Positions 35,021 to 43,630 are shown, counted from the stretch's first letter. The stretch: 64,000 nucleotides of DNA from Streptomyces mirabilis (GCF_018310535.1 NZ_CP074102.1:2790001-2854000); one strand, 5' to 3'. The notes: generated by a model not told the origin, from the sequence alone. Numbers and translations are program-made.

Positions 35021-36210
35021 CGGACCCAGCCTTCCTCGTACGCCGTCCAGTCCTTCTCCCGGGCGGCGAAGTCCACGTACAGGGCGACGCCGAAGTGTTC
35101 CCGGGTGCGGTCGGTGCGGGAGAGACCGAGGCGGGCGCCGCGGACGGCCGCCGCGACCGTCTCGGCGGAGCCGTGGTGGTCCATGTTGTCCTCGTAGTAG
35201 AAGGGCAGCCCCATCAGCAGGTCGGTCGATTTCGGGGTGACTTCGAGAGCAAGGGAGGTCTGCTCGGCGACGTAACCCCCGTACAGGCTCTCCAGCGGAA
35301 GCGCCGTGTCGTACGACATCACGGCGATCTGGTCGACCCGGCGGGCGACCTGCCCGAAGAACGACTGGGACCACCACTTGGGGTGTGCCGTGAAGGCGCC
35401 CGCGACGGAGTGGAGGTTCGGGAGCGGGTCGATCTGGTGGGCGGCGACGGAGAGCTGGGCGTCGTGGGCCCGGGTGACGCGGCGCAGATCATCGAGCAGG
35501 GAAAGGTAGTTCGAGTCGCCGGAGTGCAGGGGCTCCAGGTCGAAGTGGGCGCCCTCGAAACCGGCGTCGAGGATCTGTCCGGCGGAGCGGACGACGGCGG
35601 CCCGGGTGGCCGCCCGTTCCAGGCGCATCCCGACCTCCCCCTCGGTGGCGAGCACGTCGCCGAGCCAGGCCTGGACGCGGACGCCGGGCAGTTCGCGGTG
35701 CACGGCCTCGACCAGCCAACGCGCCTTCGGGTACGCCGACTCGGGCAGGGTCCCGTCGTGCTCCAGCGGTCCCGCGTGCACGTACAGATCCCGGATCCCG
35801 GTCGTCCGCAGCCGCTCCGCGAGCGCCTTGACGTCCGCGTCCTTCTTCCGGCCGTCCACCCAGGCGTGGCCCATCCAGAGGGCGTCACGGTTCCTGGTCC
35901 AGGTACCGGAGCCCGGGTCTCCGGCGTAGTTGACCCGCAGGGCGGTGCCCACGGCGAGCAGGGAGAGCACCGACACCAGAACGAGCGCGAGCGCGACCCG
36001 TTTGGGCCAGCGGAGGCGGGGGTGCCGCCAGCCCCGGCCCACCGTTCGAAGCCAGGCGGGGACACGGCTCGGGGAGGTACGGCCCCCGTCGTCCTCCGGC
36101 CCGCCCGCTCCCCTCTCTGTCCCCGCCCCGGTGTCCGTCCCCGCCCCGGCCGGTGTCGCCGTCGTCTCCTCCACCGGCTCCACCCCGGTCCCCGTGTGCT
36201 GCTTGTCCAT
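35017..36210 (-). CDS. Membrane-anchored putative TIM-barrel protein
   Basis: A 397-residue protein: residues 1-75 are hydrophilic (Thr/Gly/Glu-rich, then Arg/Trp-rich), one membrane helix is at about 80-100, and the rest is extracellular. The outer domain looks like an (alpha/beta)8 barrel, with strand-like stretches GIRDLYVHAGPL, VRVQAWLGDVL, FEGAHFDLEPL, QLSVAAHQIDPL, DQIAVMSYDTAL and DLLMGLPFYYEDN. The FDLEP and MSYD motifs recall glycoside hydrolase 18-type folds, but the DxxDxDxE signature is not intact. GGAGGGGG precedes ATG 36210. The kinase-fold gene downstream is coupled to it. Confidence 0.7.
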   Translation of the reverse strand: MDKQHTGTGVEPVEETTATPAGAGTDTGAGTERGAGGPEDDGGRTSPSRVPAWLRTVGRGWRHPRLRWPKRVALALVLVSVLSLLAVGTALRVNYAGDPGSGTWTRNRDALWMGHAWVDGRKKDADVKALAERLRTTGIRDLYVHAGPLEHDGTLPESAYPKARWLVEAVHRELPGVRVQAWLGDVLATEGEVGMRLERAATRAAVVRSAGQILDAGFEGAHFDLEPLHSGDSNYLSLLDDLRRVTRAHDAQLSVAAHQIDPLPNLHSVAGAFTAHPKWWSQSFFGQVARRVDQIAVMSYDTALPLESLYGGYVAEQTSLALEVTPKSTDLLMGLPFYYEDNMDHHGSAETVAAAVRGARLGLSRTDRTREHFGVALYVDFAAREKDWTAYEEGWVR

Positions 36211-36316
36211 CCCCCGTGCCCCCTCCGTACGCCCCCGTATCTCCCGTACCTTAAGCGGCACCGCCTCGGCGCACCCCCGGTCGCGCCCCGGCGCAAGCGG
36301 TCATACGCTCCCAAAT

Positions 36317-37861
36317 GTGACGTCGCCCCTGAGCCGAAGCCGGTCGCGCCGAGCCACGTCCCACATAGCCGTACGGGTGGCGCATGCCGTGCTCGGGGGG
36401 CTGCTGGCGGTGGGGTGGCTGCTGCTGCCCGTCGCACGGGCGGGTGCCGACGAGGTGCGGGCCGCGCCCGGGCGGGGCGGGACGAGCACCGCCGATCTCG
36501 TGCTGCCCCTCGTCGCGGTGGTCGCCGCGGGGGCGCTGGCGGCGTACTCGTACGCGCGGCGGACACGGCGGGCCCGGACCCGTACGACACCCGGTGGCGG
36601 CACCCCGCACCCCGTGCCGTTCGCCGAACTCGACCGGCGGGCGAGGCGGTTGCTCGTCGAGATCGACGACTGTGTACGCACCGGCACGGAGGAACTCGAT
36701 CGGGCCGCGGACCAGTTCGGAGAGGAGGCCGTCGAGACGTACTCGGAGGCGCTGGCGTTCGCGCGCTCCGAGCTGATGGCCTCCTTCCGGCTGTGGCAGC
36801 GGCTGGACGACTCCCGGACGGACGACAGCCTCGTGAGGCGGGAGCTGCTGGAGGAGATCGCCACGCGCTGTTCGGAGGCGGGGCGGCGGCTGGACGCGGA
36901 GGCGCCCGGGTTCGACCTGCTGCGCGCCCTGGAACGGACGCTGCCTGCCGCGCTGGAGTCGGCGCAGGCCCGTTTCCGGGAGCTCGCCGCGCGCACCCCG
37001 GCCGCGGAGGCGACACTCAGCGAGCTGCGCGAGCGGTACGCGCCCTCCGCGTCCCTTTCCGTCGCGGGCCACGTCGAACAGGCCAAGGACCGGCTCGTGT
37101 TCGCCACCACCCGCCTGAACCAGGCCCGGCAGTACCTGGACCGGGGGGAGGGCGCGCGGGCGACGGTGTATCTGCGGGCCGCCGAGGCCGCCGTCGACCA
37201 GGCGGGCCTCTTCATGGACGGTATCGACCGGCTGGCCTCCGAACTCGCCTCCGCGGCGACCCTGTTGCCCGGGGCACTGCGCGACGCGCGGGCCGAGCTG
37301 GCGGCGGCGCGCGGCCTCCCGGCCGTCGGTGCGCTGCCCGGTCGGATCACGCACGCCGCGTCGGCCGTCGCCGACGTGCGGCGGGAGATCGCGGGCGGCG
37401 TCCGTCCGTACGACCCCCTCGGCGCCCTCCGTCGCGTCGCCGACGCCACGGCACCGCTCCTCGCCGAGGACCGCGTCCCCGTCGACCGGGCCTTCCTGGA
37501 CCGGGCCTTCCTCGACCACGCGCTCCTTCCGGCCCGCAGTGCCGTCGCCCTCGCCTCCGACTTCGTCACGACGCACCGGGGAGCGGTCGGGGTCGAGGCC
37601 CGGACCCGGCTGTCGGAGGCGGAGCGGCACCTCGCGCTCGCGCCCCGCACCCTCGTCGACGTCCGGCGCGCCGATGGGCTCGCCCTGGAGGCCCAGCAGC
37701 TCGCGGAGCGGGACGTGCGGGCGTACGGGAATCCGTATGCCGGACCCGAGGATGCGGGCGTCGGCGGTGCGGTGCTCGGCGGGATCCTGCTGGACGACAC
37801 CCCAAACGCCCCCGCGGCGAGCTTCGGCGGACCGAGGACACGCGGGCGCAGGGACTTCTGA
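36317..37861 (+). CDS. Membrane/secreted helical protein of unknown function
   Basis: A 514-residue protein with a signal-like N-terminus (hydrophobic at about 22-42, VARAGADE as possible cleavage site) and a second hydrophobic stretch at 60-78 followed by RRTRRARTR. The remaining 430 residues are strongly alpha-helical, Ala/Arg/Glu-rich (ARRLLVEIDDCVRTGTEELD, GHVEQAKDRLVFATTRLNQA), of coiled-coil character. It resembles the helical part of Streptomyces TPM-domain proteins, but no TPM domain is visible. GTG 36317 is the only sensible start; no strong ribosome binding site is seen. The 3' end is Gly-rich (GGAVLGGILLDD). Confidence 0.65.
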   Translation: MTSPLSRSRSRRATSHIAVRVAHAVLGGLLAVGWLLLPVARAGADEVRAAPGRGGTSTADLVLPLVAVVAAGALAAYSYARRTRRARTRTTPGGGTPHPVPFAELDRRARRLLVEIDDCVRTGTEELDRAADQFGEEAVETYSEALAFARSELMASFRLWQRLDDSRTDDSLVRRELLEEIATRCSEAGRRLDAEAPGFDLLRALERTLPAALESAQARFRELAARTPAAEATLSELRERYAPSASLSVAGHVEQAKDRLVFATTRLNQARQYLDRGEGARATVYLRAAEAAVDQAGLFMDGIDRLASELASAATLLPGALRDARAELAAARGLPAVGALPGRITHAASAVADVRREIAGGVRPYDPLGALRRVADATAPLLAEDRVPVDRAFLDRAFLDHALLPARSAVALASDFVTTHRGAVGVEARTRLSEAERHLALAPRTLVDVRRADGLALEAQQLAERDVRAYGNPYAGPEDAGVGGAVLGGILLDDTPNAPAASFGGPRTRGRRDF

Positions 37862-37935
37862 GGGTGCGGGGCTTTCAGGGGTGCAGGGACCTTAGGGGGC
37901 GCAGAGGCCCTTGGGGGCGCGGGGAACTGTGCGGT
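37861..37935. repeat. Degenerate copies of the GCGCGGGGAACT-type repeat
   Basis: Three imperfect units built on GGGGCGCRGRG follow each other between convergent genes, ending GGGGGCGCGGGGAACTGTGC, which on the minus strand reads like the element at 1184-1250. Probably a decayed dispersed repeat acting as 3' spacer. Confidence 0.45.
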
Positions 37936-40814
37936 CAGAACAGGCTCAGCAACGCCTCCGCCGGGTCCGTGAGGGGCGTGCCGCCGTCCGGGAGCGGGAG
38001 TTCGAACCAGACCGTCTTGCCGCGCGGCGTCCGCCGCGAGCCCCACGCGGCGGAGAGCAGACCGACGAGCTGCAGCCCCCGGCCCCCTTCGTCCGTGTCT
38101 CGGGCGCGGCGCCGGCGCGGCTGGACGAGGCCCGCGTCCCAGACCTCGCACACGAGGGTCCGGTCCAGCAGCAGGCGCAGCCTGATCTCGCCCTCGCCGT
38201 AGCGCAGCGCGTTGGTGACGAGTTCGCTGACCAGGAGCTCGGCGGTGTCGACGAGCGGCTCCAGGTCCCAGGCGGTGAGCTGGGTGCGCGCGTACTCACG
38301 GGCCCGCCCCACACTGCGCGGCTCGCGCGGCAGTGTCCAGTCGCCCACGGAGTCGGCGGGCAGCCCCTGGACACGCGCCATCAGCAGCGCGATGTCGTCC
38401 TCGCCGTGGTGGGTGTCGAGGGTGTTGAGGACGTGGTCGCAGACGTCCTCCAGGGGGCGGGAGGGGTCGGTGAGCGCGCCGACGAAAGCCTGCAGGCCCT
38501 CGTCGAGGGGGTGATCGCGCGATTCGACCAGTCCATCCGTGTAGAGCGCCAACAGTGCGCCTTCGGGTAGTTCGACCTCCACCTCCTCGAAGGGCTCGCC
38601 GCCCACCCCGAGGGGCATGCCCGGCGGCACGTCGAGCATCAGCGCGCTCTCGCCGGGTTCGACGAGCACCGGCGGCAGATGGCCCGCGTTGGCGAAGGTG
38701 CAGCGGCGGGTCACGGAGTCGTACACCGCGTACACGCAGGTCGCCAAATACACCTCGGAGAGGTCGGCGTCGCGGGGCTGGCGGGCCGCGCGGGTGGCCT
38801 GCTGGACCCCGCCGGGGGTGCCGAGACCGCGGGCGATCTCGTCCAACGCCGAGAGGACTTCGGCGGGTTCGAGGTCGAGAAGGGCCAGGGTGCGGACCGC
38901 GGTGCGCAGTTCACCCATGGCGACCGCCGCGCGCAGACCGCGCCCCATGACGTCGCCGACGACCAACGCCGTGCGGTGACCGGGGAGTTCGATGACGTCG
39001 AACCAGTCGCCACCGACCTCGGTGGCCGCGTTGCCGGGCAGGTACCGACACGCGATGTCCAGGCCGGAGGCCTCCGGGTCGCCCGGCGGGAGGAGCGAGC
39101 GCTGCAGGATCAGCGCGCGTTCGTGCTCGCGGCGGTAGAGGCGGGCGTTGTCGATGCAGACCGCGGCGCGCGCCGCGAGTTCCACCGCGAGCGCCCGGTC
39201 GCGGTCGCCGAACGGCTCGCTGCCCTTCGTACGGGAGAACTGGGCGAGGCCGACCACCGTGTCGTGGGCGACCATCGGGACCGCCAGCGTGGACTGGATG
39301 AGCCCGCCGTCCTCGGCGGGGACGTGCTGGGGGCGGGCGGTGCGCAGGGCGTCCGCGCAGGGCGAGTTGAACGGGTAGTGATGGACGGCGCCCACGGCCA
39401 CGGGGGCCGGTCCGCCGATGAACGGCGCGTCGGACACGGCGCTGGCGAAGGCGACCCGGCGCAGCTCCGCGCTGCCGTCGGCGAGAGCCCGCGGGGTCTC
39501 GTCGCCCGCCAGCAGGCCCTGGTAGAGGTCGACGGTGGCGAGGTCGCAGAAGCCGGGCACGACGACGTCGAGGAGTTCGCGCGCGGTGGTCTCCAGGTCG
39601 AGGGAGTTGCCGATGCGGGCGCCCGCCTCGTTCAGAAGGGCGAGATTGCGCCGCGCGGCGGCCGCTTCCCGGGCCGCGGCGCGGCGGCTGGTGATGTCGG
39701 TTCCGAGCCAGGCGATACCGATGGGGCGGCCGCTGCCGCTGTGCACGCGGTAGAGGTTGATCGACCAGTGCCGGCGCTCGTCGGAGCCGGGTATGAAACC
39801 GGTGACGTGCATGTCCGTGATGGAGTCGCCGGTTTCGAGGACGCGACGCAGCGTCGCGGCGACCCGCTCGGCCTCGGAACGTGGCAGATAGTCGTGGACC
39901 GTACGGCCACGGTGGCTCTCCACGTTTCCGCCGAACACCGAGGCGAACCGCTTGTTGGCGCGCCGGACCCGCAGATCCGTGTCAATGAGCAGGAAGCCGA
40001 ACGGAGATTGACCGAAAATCGCCTGCGAGGCGGCGAGGTCCGTCTCGATGCTGCGGAGGGTCCGGACGTCCACGACGATGCACACGGCGGCCCGCTCGCC
40101 GTCCTCCGTCGTGGTGGGCATCACATAGACCTCGGCGAGGCCCTCGTCACCCGGCCCACCGTCCTCGGTGGCCGGCATGCGGAAGGGGACCACACCGGTC
40201 CACTCGCGGCCGTCCAGGATCTCCGCCATCTTGCGCTGGCCGCGCTCGCGCTGGTCGGGTTCGAAGAACGCCTCGATGGGGTCCATGCCGAGGGCGCGCT
40301 CGGGGGATATCCCGAAGAGCTGCTCGGCACGCAGGCTCCACTGGTCGACGAGGCCGTCGGCACCGATGGAGAACGAGGCGACCTTGATGTAGTCGTAGAT
40401 CGAACCGGGCGGGCTGCTCTGCCACATCGCGTCGCCCATGGGCTCTCCGGACGGTTCGACGGACGGTTCGACGGACGCTCCGCCCTGCGGTCCACCAGGC
40501 GACTTGGCCGTGGTCCGGTGCATGTCCGCGCCGATGTCCGTGGCCGCGTCCGTGCCCGTTTCCGTCGGATCGCCCGTCGGGGAGCCCGTCGAGGCGCCCG
40601 CCGTCCGGGGCCTGGCGTCGCCGCTCGCTCCGGCGGGTGTGCCGCCCCATGGTGTGTTCGTCGGCTCGGTTCTCGCGTCGCCTCGCGGTCGGGTCATGGC
40701 GTCGCCCATCGCCCCGCCCGTCGCTCCGGCCACGGCGGAATCCCCCGCGGCCCCCGACCTCGCGCCGTCCGACGGGTCCTCGGACTCCGTGGCCTTCGCT
40801 GGTATCTCGCTCAC
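37935..40814 (-). CDS. PAS-GAF-PP2C phosphatase with C-terminal anti-sigma-type ATPase
   Basis: A 959-residue signalling protein. Residues 1-135 are disordered (Ala/Gly/Thr/Pro). Two PAS domains follow (about 140-265 and 275-395), a GAF domain (about 410-560), a SpoIIE/RsbU-type PP2C phosphatase (about 580-780: GNAATEVGGDWFDVIELPG, VGDVMGRGLRAA, FANAGHLPPVL, LYTDGLVESRD) and a HATPase_c_2 kinase domain (about 800-950: ELLVSELVTNALRYG, EGGRGLQLVG, GKTVWFELPL). It probably controls an anti-anti-sigma factor both by dephosphorylation and by phosphorylation. GGAGGGG precedes GTG 40814. An RsbW-like gene lies just upstream. Confidence 0.9.
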   Translation of the reverse strand: MSEIPAKATESEDPSDGARSGAAGDSAVAGATGGAMGDAMTRPRGDARTEPTNTPWGGTPAGASGDARPRTAGASTGSPTGDPTETGTDAATDIGADMHRTTAKSPGGPQGGASVEPSVEPSGEPMGDAMWQSSPPGSIYDYIKVASFSIGADGLVDQWSLRAEQLFGISPERALGMDPIEAFFEPDQRERGQRKMAEILDGREWTGVVPFRMPATEDGGPGDEGLAEVYVMPTTTEDGERAAVCIVVDVRTLRSIETDLAASQAIFGQSPFGFLLIDTDLRVRRANKRFASVFGGNVESHRGRTVHDYLPRSEAERVAATLRRVLETGDSITDMHVTGFIPGSDERRHWSINLYRVHSGSGRPIGIAWLGTDITSRRAAAREAAAARRNLALLNEAGARIGNSLDLETTARELLDVVVPGFCDLATVDLYQGLLAGDETPRALADGSAELRRVAFASAVSDAPFIGGPAPVAVGAVHHYPFNSPCADALRTARPQHVPAEDGGLIQSTLAVPMVAHDTVVGLAQFSRTKGSEPFGDRDRALAVELAARAAVCIDNARLYRREHERALILQRSLLPPGDPEASGLDIACRYLPGNAATEVGGDWFDVIELPGHRTALVVGDVMGRGLRAAVAMGELRTAVRTLALLDLEPAEVLSALDEIARGLGTPGGVQQATRAARQPRDADLSEVYLATCVYAVYDSVTRRCTFANAGHLPPVLVEPGESALMLDVPPGMPLGVGGEPFEEVEVELPEGALLALYTDGLVESRDHPLDEGLQAFVGALTDPSRPLEDVCDHVLNTLDTHHGEDDIALLMARVQGLPADSVGDWTLPREPRSVGRAREYARTQLTAWDLEPLVDTAELLVSELVTNALRYGEGEIRLRLLLDRTLVCEVWDAGLVQPRRRRARDTDEGGRGLQLVGLLSAAWGSRRTPRGKTVWFELPLPDGGTPLTDPAEALLSLF

Positions 40815-41173
40815 GCGAACCGTCCCCTCCAGCTCACCGCGTCCGGCACCGGTCACCGGGGGCGGCTGCCCGCAGTATCCAGCACTACGGCGCCGCACAA
40901 CACGGTGTTCACGATCACAGCACGGTCCCGATGGTTTTTGGACCGGCCGCGACATACTCCCAGTCTTCTAACCAGGTGGCGCCCGCTCGAATCAAAGACT
41001 CCGGACAACTCTGGTGGCCTGAACCAATCGGTCGCCCCGCCCTCCGCCCGACACACCCTCAGCACGGCAGCCGACGCACCCTCAGCCGGGCACCGTCAGC
41101 GTCCTCGACCGGGCACCGCCCGACCCCTCAACCGGGCACCGTCCACGCCCTCGGCCCGGCACCGTCGGCACCC
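40815..41173. other. Intergenic region with 23-bp repeat array
   Basis: 359 bp between two minus-strand regulator genes. The left part should hold the promoter of the PP2C gene; no clear box is visible. The right part, 41057-41173, consists of a 23-bp degenerate tandem repeat described separately. No small gene is supported. Confidence 0.6.
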
Positions 41174-41185
41174 TCAGCCGGGCAC
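41057..41185. repeat. 23-bp degenerate tandem repeat downstream of the RsbW-like gene
   Basis: CCTC-starting units begin at 41057, 41080, 41103, 41126, 41149 and 41172, exactly 23 bp apart, with consensus CCTCaaCCGGGCACCGtc. The last unit includes the stop codon (41174) and final codons (GVPG) of the gene, so the array appears to be repeated copies of its 3' end running downstream. The period is not a multiple of three. Confidence 0.85.
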
Positions 41186-41632
41186 CCCGAGTTCGAACCA
41201 CACCGTCTTTCCAGTGTCCCCGGGCCGGGTACCCCAACGCCGCGACGACCCCGCCACCAGTTGCAGCCCTCGACCGCTCTCGTCGTCCGCGTCCGCTGAC
41301 CGCTCACGGGGCGGGTCGGGCAACGGGTCGGACACCTCCACGAGGAGGGCACCGGGCAGCCCCCCGGGTCTGACCAGACGGACACCGATGGGGCCGGTGG
41401 CGTGCCGCAGCGAGTTGGTCACCAGCTCACTGACCAGCAGCGCGGTCACATCTCCGAGGGAATCCAGCCCCCAGGTGCGCAGCTGCCCCCGGACGACGGC
41501 ACGGGCGGTACGAACGGCACCGGGCTCCGCGGGAAAACTCCACTCGGCACAGTCGCCTTCGGTGTCGATCACGCCGATCACTTCCCAGGCCAGGAACCCA
41601 CCCATGTCCGGTTTCGTGGGGTTAATGGGCAC
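41174..41632 (-). CDS. Anti-sigma-type ATP-binding protein (RsbW/SpoIIAB-like)
   Basis: A 152-residue HATPase_c_2 protein. The N-box is ALLVSELVTNSLRHA and the ATP lid/G region LVEVSDPLPD...DESGRGLQLV, ending GKTVWFELGVPG. Stand-alone proteins of this class in Streptomyces phosphorylate anti-anti-sigma factors or sequester sigma factors. It closely resembles the C-terminal domain of the PP2C protein encoded 360 bp downstream. GTG 41632 is the longest start, but GGGTAT (41638-41633) directly abuts it; if that is a promoter -10, ATG 41605 would be the start (143 residues). Confidence 0.82.
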   Translation of the reverse strand: MPINPTKPDMGGFLAWEVIGVIDTEGDCAEWSFPAEPGAVRTARAVVRGQLRTWGLDSLGDVTALLVSELVTNSLRHATGPIGVRLVRPGGLPGALLVEVSDPLPDPPRERSADADDESGRGLQLVAGSSRRWGTRPGDTGKTVWFELGVPG

Positions 41633-41806
41633 ATACCCGATATCCGGGAAGCTTTACCGCACATGTGGGTGCACTGTGGCACGAACGGCGTACGGGACTT
41701 CGGGCCGCGGACACGGCTCGCGCTCTCCCGCCCCCGAAAGCCGTACACACAGCGCCGCGCACCGGCGCCCGCGCCCGCACCTCGCATGTCACCGGTGTCC
41801 CCCGAA

Positions 41807-41846
41807 GAGAGGAGCCGTTGCGCGCGACGAGAGGAGCCGTTGCGCG
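41807..41846. repeat. 18-bp direct repeat, period 22
   Basis: GAGAGGAGCCGTTGCGCG occurs at 41807-41824 and again at 41829-41846, just past the stop of the Nudix gene (41875). No function is evident. Confidence 0.85.
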
Positions 41847-41874
41847 AAGCCCGGTCCTGCGGCCCGCCGGCGCC

Positions 41875-42276
41875 TCAGCCGTCCCAGCGCCGCAGCACCG
41901 CCTTCACGGCGGGGACGTCCTGGTCCAGCCAATCCACATCCCAGAGCTCGTCCGGGCTCAGCCAGCGCAGCTCGTCATGATCCTCGAGGGGCATGGGGTC
42001 GGCCGAGCCGGGAAGCAGCCGCGCGGTCCACACACGCAGGACGTACGGCGTCCGCAGGGGCCACTCCCCCGGGACACGCTCGACGGACTCCGCCGTGACG
42101 CCGAGTTCCTCGCGCAGTTCGCGTACGAGGGCGACTTCGGGGGCCTCGCCCGGTTCCACCTTGCCGCCGGGCAGCTCCCAGCGTCCGGCCAGTTCGGGGG
42201 GTGCGCTGCGGCGCGCGGCGAGGAGGCGTCCGTCGTGCAGCAGGGCGCCACCCACCACCACGATCGTTTCGTCCAT
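41875..42276 (-). CDS. Nudix hydrolase (MutT-like)
   Basis: A 133-residue pyrophosphohydrolase. The Nudix box GGKVEPGEAPEVALVRELRE-ELGV (about residues 37-60) is complete, with all catalytic Glu residues. RWELPGGK and the aromatic, acidic C-terminus (ELRWLSPDELWDVDWLDQD) match the MutT/8-oxo-dGTPase branch, whose members remove oxidised nucleoside triphosphates, though other substrates are possible. The start ATG 42276 has only a weak ribosome binding site. Single gene. Confidence 0.9.
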   Translation of the reverse strand: MDETIVVVGGALLHDGRLLAARRSAPPELAGRWELPGGKVEPGEAPEVALVRELREELGVTAESVERVPGEWPLRTPYVLRVWTARLLPGSADPMPLEDHDELRWLSPDELWDVDWLDQDVPAVKAVLRRWDG

Positions 42277-42341
42277 GCGCCGGAGCCTACGGCAGGGCAC
42301 ACCGGACACGGACAGGACGTCGGACCGGGGCCGTCACACCG

Positions 42342-42524
42342 TCACCTGGATCCGTTCTGCGCGATCCGCTCGACCCAGTAGAGCTGCTTGTGGCCGCGGT
42401 CGTCGAGGCTGTCCGCGATCTTCTGGGCCTCGGCCCGGGTCGCGTACCTGCCGACGCGGTAGCGATTGCCGTTGTCGTCCTGCCGTATGACGAGCCAGGG
42501 AAGAGTGATCGTGCCGTCGTTCAT
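42342..42524 (-). CDS. Small SPOR-like protein
   Basis: A 60-residue protein beginning MNDGTITLPWLVIRQDDNGN. The pattern YRVGRYATRAEAQKIADSLDDRG is like half of a SPOR (sporulation/septum glycan-binding) repeat, and similar Streptomyces proteins are annotated as SPOR domain proteins as far as I recall. There is no signal peptide, so binding to cell-wall glycan is doubtful. GGAGGGG lies ideally before ATG 42524; a longer frame upstream has no good start. Confidence 0.75.
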   Translation of the reverse strand: MNDGTITLPWLVIRQDDNGNRYRVGRYATRAEAQKIADSLDDRGHKQLYWVERIAQNGSR

Positions 42525-42864
42525 CGAGCCCCTCCACTTCCCGCCCCCGGCCCGCGCCGTGCCCCACACCCTAAGGAAACCGCAATCCGCATATGCCCGA
42601 GCGTACGCCTAACCTTCACGCAGCGAATACGCCTTTACACAAAGAGGTACGCAACCAGCCAAGACGGAGGGGGCGCATGGGTACGAACGCGCCGTCGAGC
42701 GCCCTCCGTGCGCCCGTCAGGCAGCGCGAACTCCGCCGGGGGCAGGGCATTTGAGAAAGGCCAGATTGCAACCGACCTCGCACGCGGGGCACTTGGCGGT
42801 CCGCTCGCCCGGCAGCCAGGGGGTACCCGCCCCGCGGACGCCGACCGCCCGTGAACTCCTACGG
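42525..42864. other. Intergenic region containing a Cys-rich frame without a normal start
   Basis: 340 bp between two minus-strand genes. The frame from 42869 down to the stop at 42717 would encode 50 residues with the zinc-ribbon-like series CPACEVGCN...LKCP, but has no ATG, GTG or TTG. The segment 42560-42660 is AT-richer and may hold the promoter of the SPOR-like gene. Nothing else is recognised. Confidence 0.5.
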
Positions 42865-43617
42865 CTACTTCACCGGCAGGTGGTACGCGATGCGATACCG
42901 GTCCGCCGGTACGACGACGTCGGCCGTCTCCACCGGACGGCCGGAGGCGAAGTACGTCCGCTGGATGACGACGACCACATGCCCGGGGACACCGCCCAGC
43001 GCGAGGAGTTCCTCGGCGAGGCCGGGACGGGCGCCCACTTCCTCCGTGACGTTGTCCACGATCACGTCGATGGCCGCCATCCGCTCGACGACGCCCATGC
43101 CCCCGAGCGGGCCCTCTTCGGGGAGCATCACAGGGGTGCGGCCCGTGACGGCGAGGGGCTCCCAGGAGGTGGAGAGCATCATCGCCTCGCCGGCGTCCCG
43201 GAAGACGTAGTTCGTACACATCACGCGGTCGCCGGGCCGGATCGAGAGGCGCTCGGCGATCGCGCCGCTCGCCTCGGCCTGCTCGCTGCGCGACTCCCAG
43301 GTGCCGCGCACGGCCAGGTCCGCCTGCTCCTGGCGGAAGGGGGTCGCGCCGCTGTCCGGGCGGTACCCGGAACGGGCCACCCGGCGCGGCACCGGCCGCT
43401 CCCGCACATACGTCCCCGAGCCGGAGCGGCCTTCGACCAGACCTTCGGCCATCAGCACCTTGCGCGCTTCGAGGGCGACCGTGTCCGAGACGCCGTACTC
43501 CTCGCGGATCCTGGCCTGGGAGGGGAGGCGGGTGTGCGGTGGCAGCGAACCGTCGACGATCTTCTTGCGGAGATCACCCGCGACACGCAGATACGCCGGC
43601 TGCTCACCGAAAGTCAC
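42865..43617 (-). CDS. GntR-family regulator (HutC/UTRA type)
   Basis: A 250-residue transcription factor. The N-terminal winged helix (residues 6-75: YLRVAGDLRKKIVDGSLPPH, LPSQARIREEYGVSDTVALEARKVLMAEGLV, GSGTYV) is classic GntR. The C-terminal UTRA ligand domain spans about 95-245 (SEQAEASGAIAERLSIRPGD, GRPVETADVVVPADRYRIAYHL). It would respond to a small metabolite. GGGAGCGG precedes GTG 43617. A 26-bp dyad at 43631-43656 overlaps its leader, consistent with autoregulation; the wider target is unknown. Confidence 0.92.
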   Translation of the reverse strand: MTFGEQPAYLRVAGDLRKKIVDGSLPPHTRLPSQARIREEYGVSDTVALEARKVLMAEGLVEGRSGSGTYVRERPVPRRVARSGYRPDSGATPFRQEQADLAVRGTWESRSEQAEASGAIAERLSIRPGDRVMCTNYVFRDAGEAMMLSTSWEPLAVTGRTPVMLPEEGPLGGMGVVERMAAIDVIVDNVTEEVGARPGLAEELLALGGVPGHVVVVIQRTYFASGRPVETADVVVPADRYRIAYHLPVK

Positions 43618-43630
43618 TGGCCGCTCCCAT

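Noticed and set aside
40962..40996. tRNA-like string CTTCTAACC...CTCGAATC suggesting a tRNA 3' half or attachment site
   Set aside because: The anticodon and T stems do not pair, no acceptor stem or CCA exists, and no integrase gene is near.
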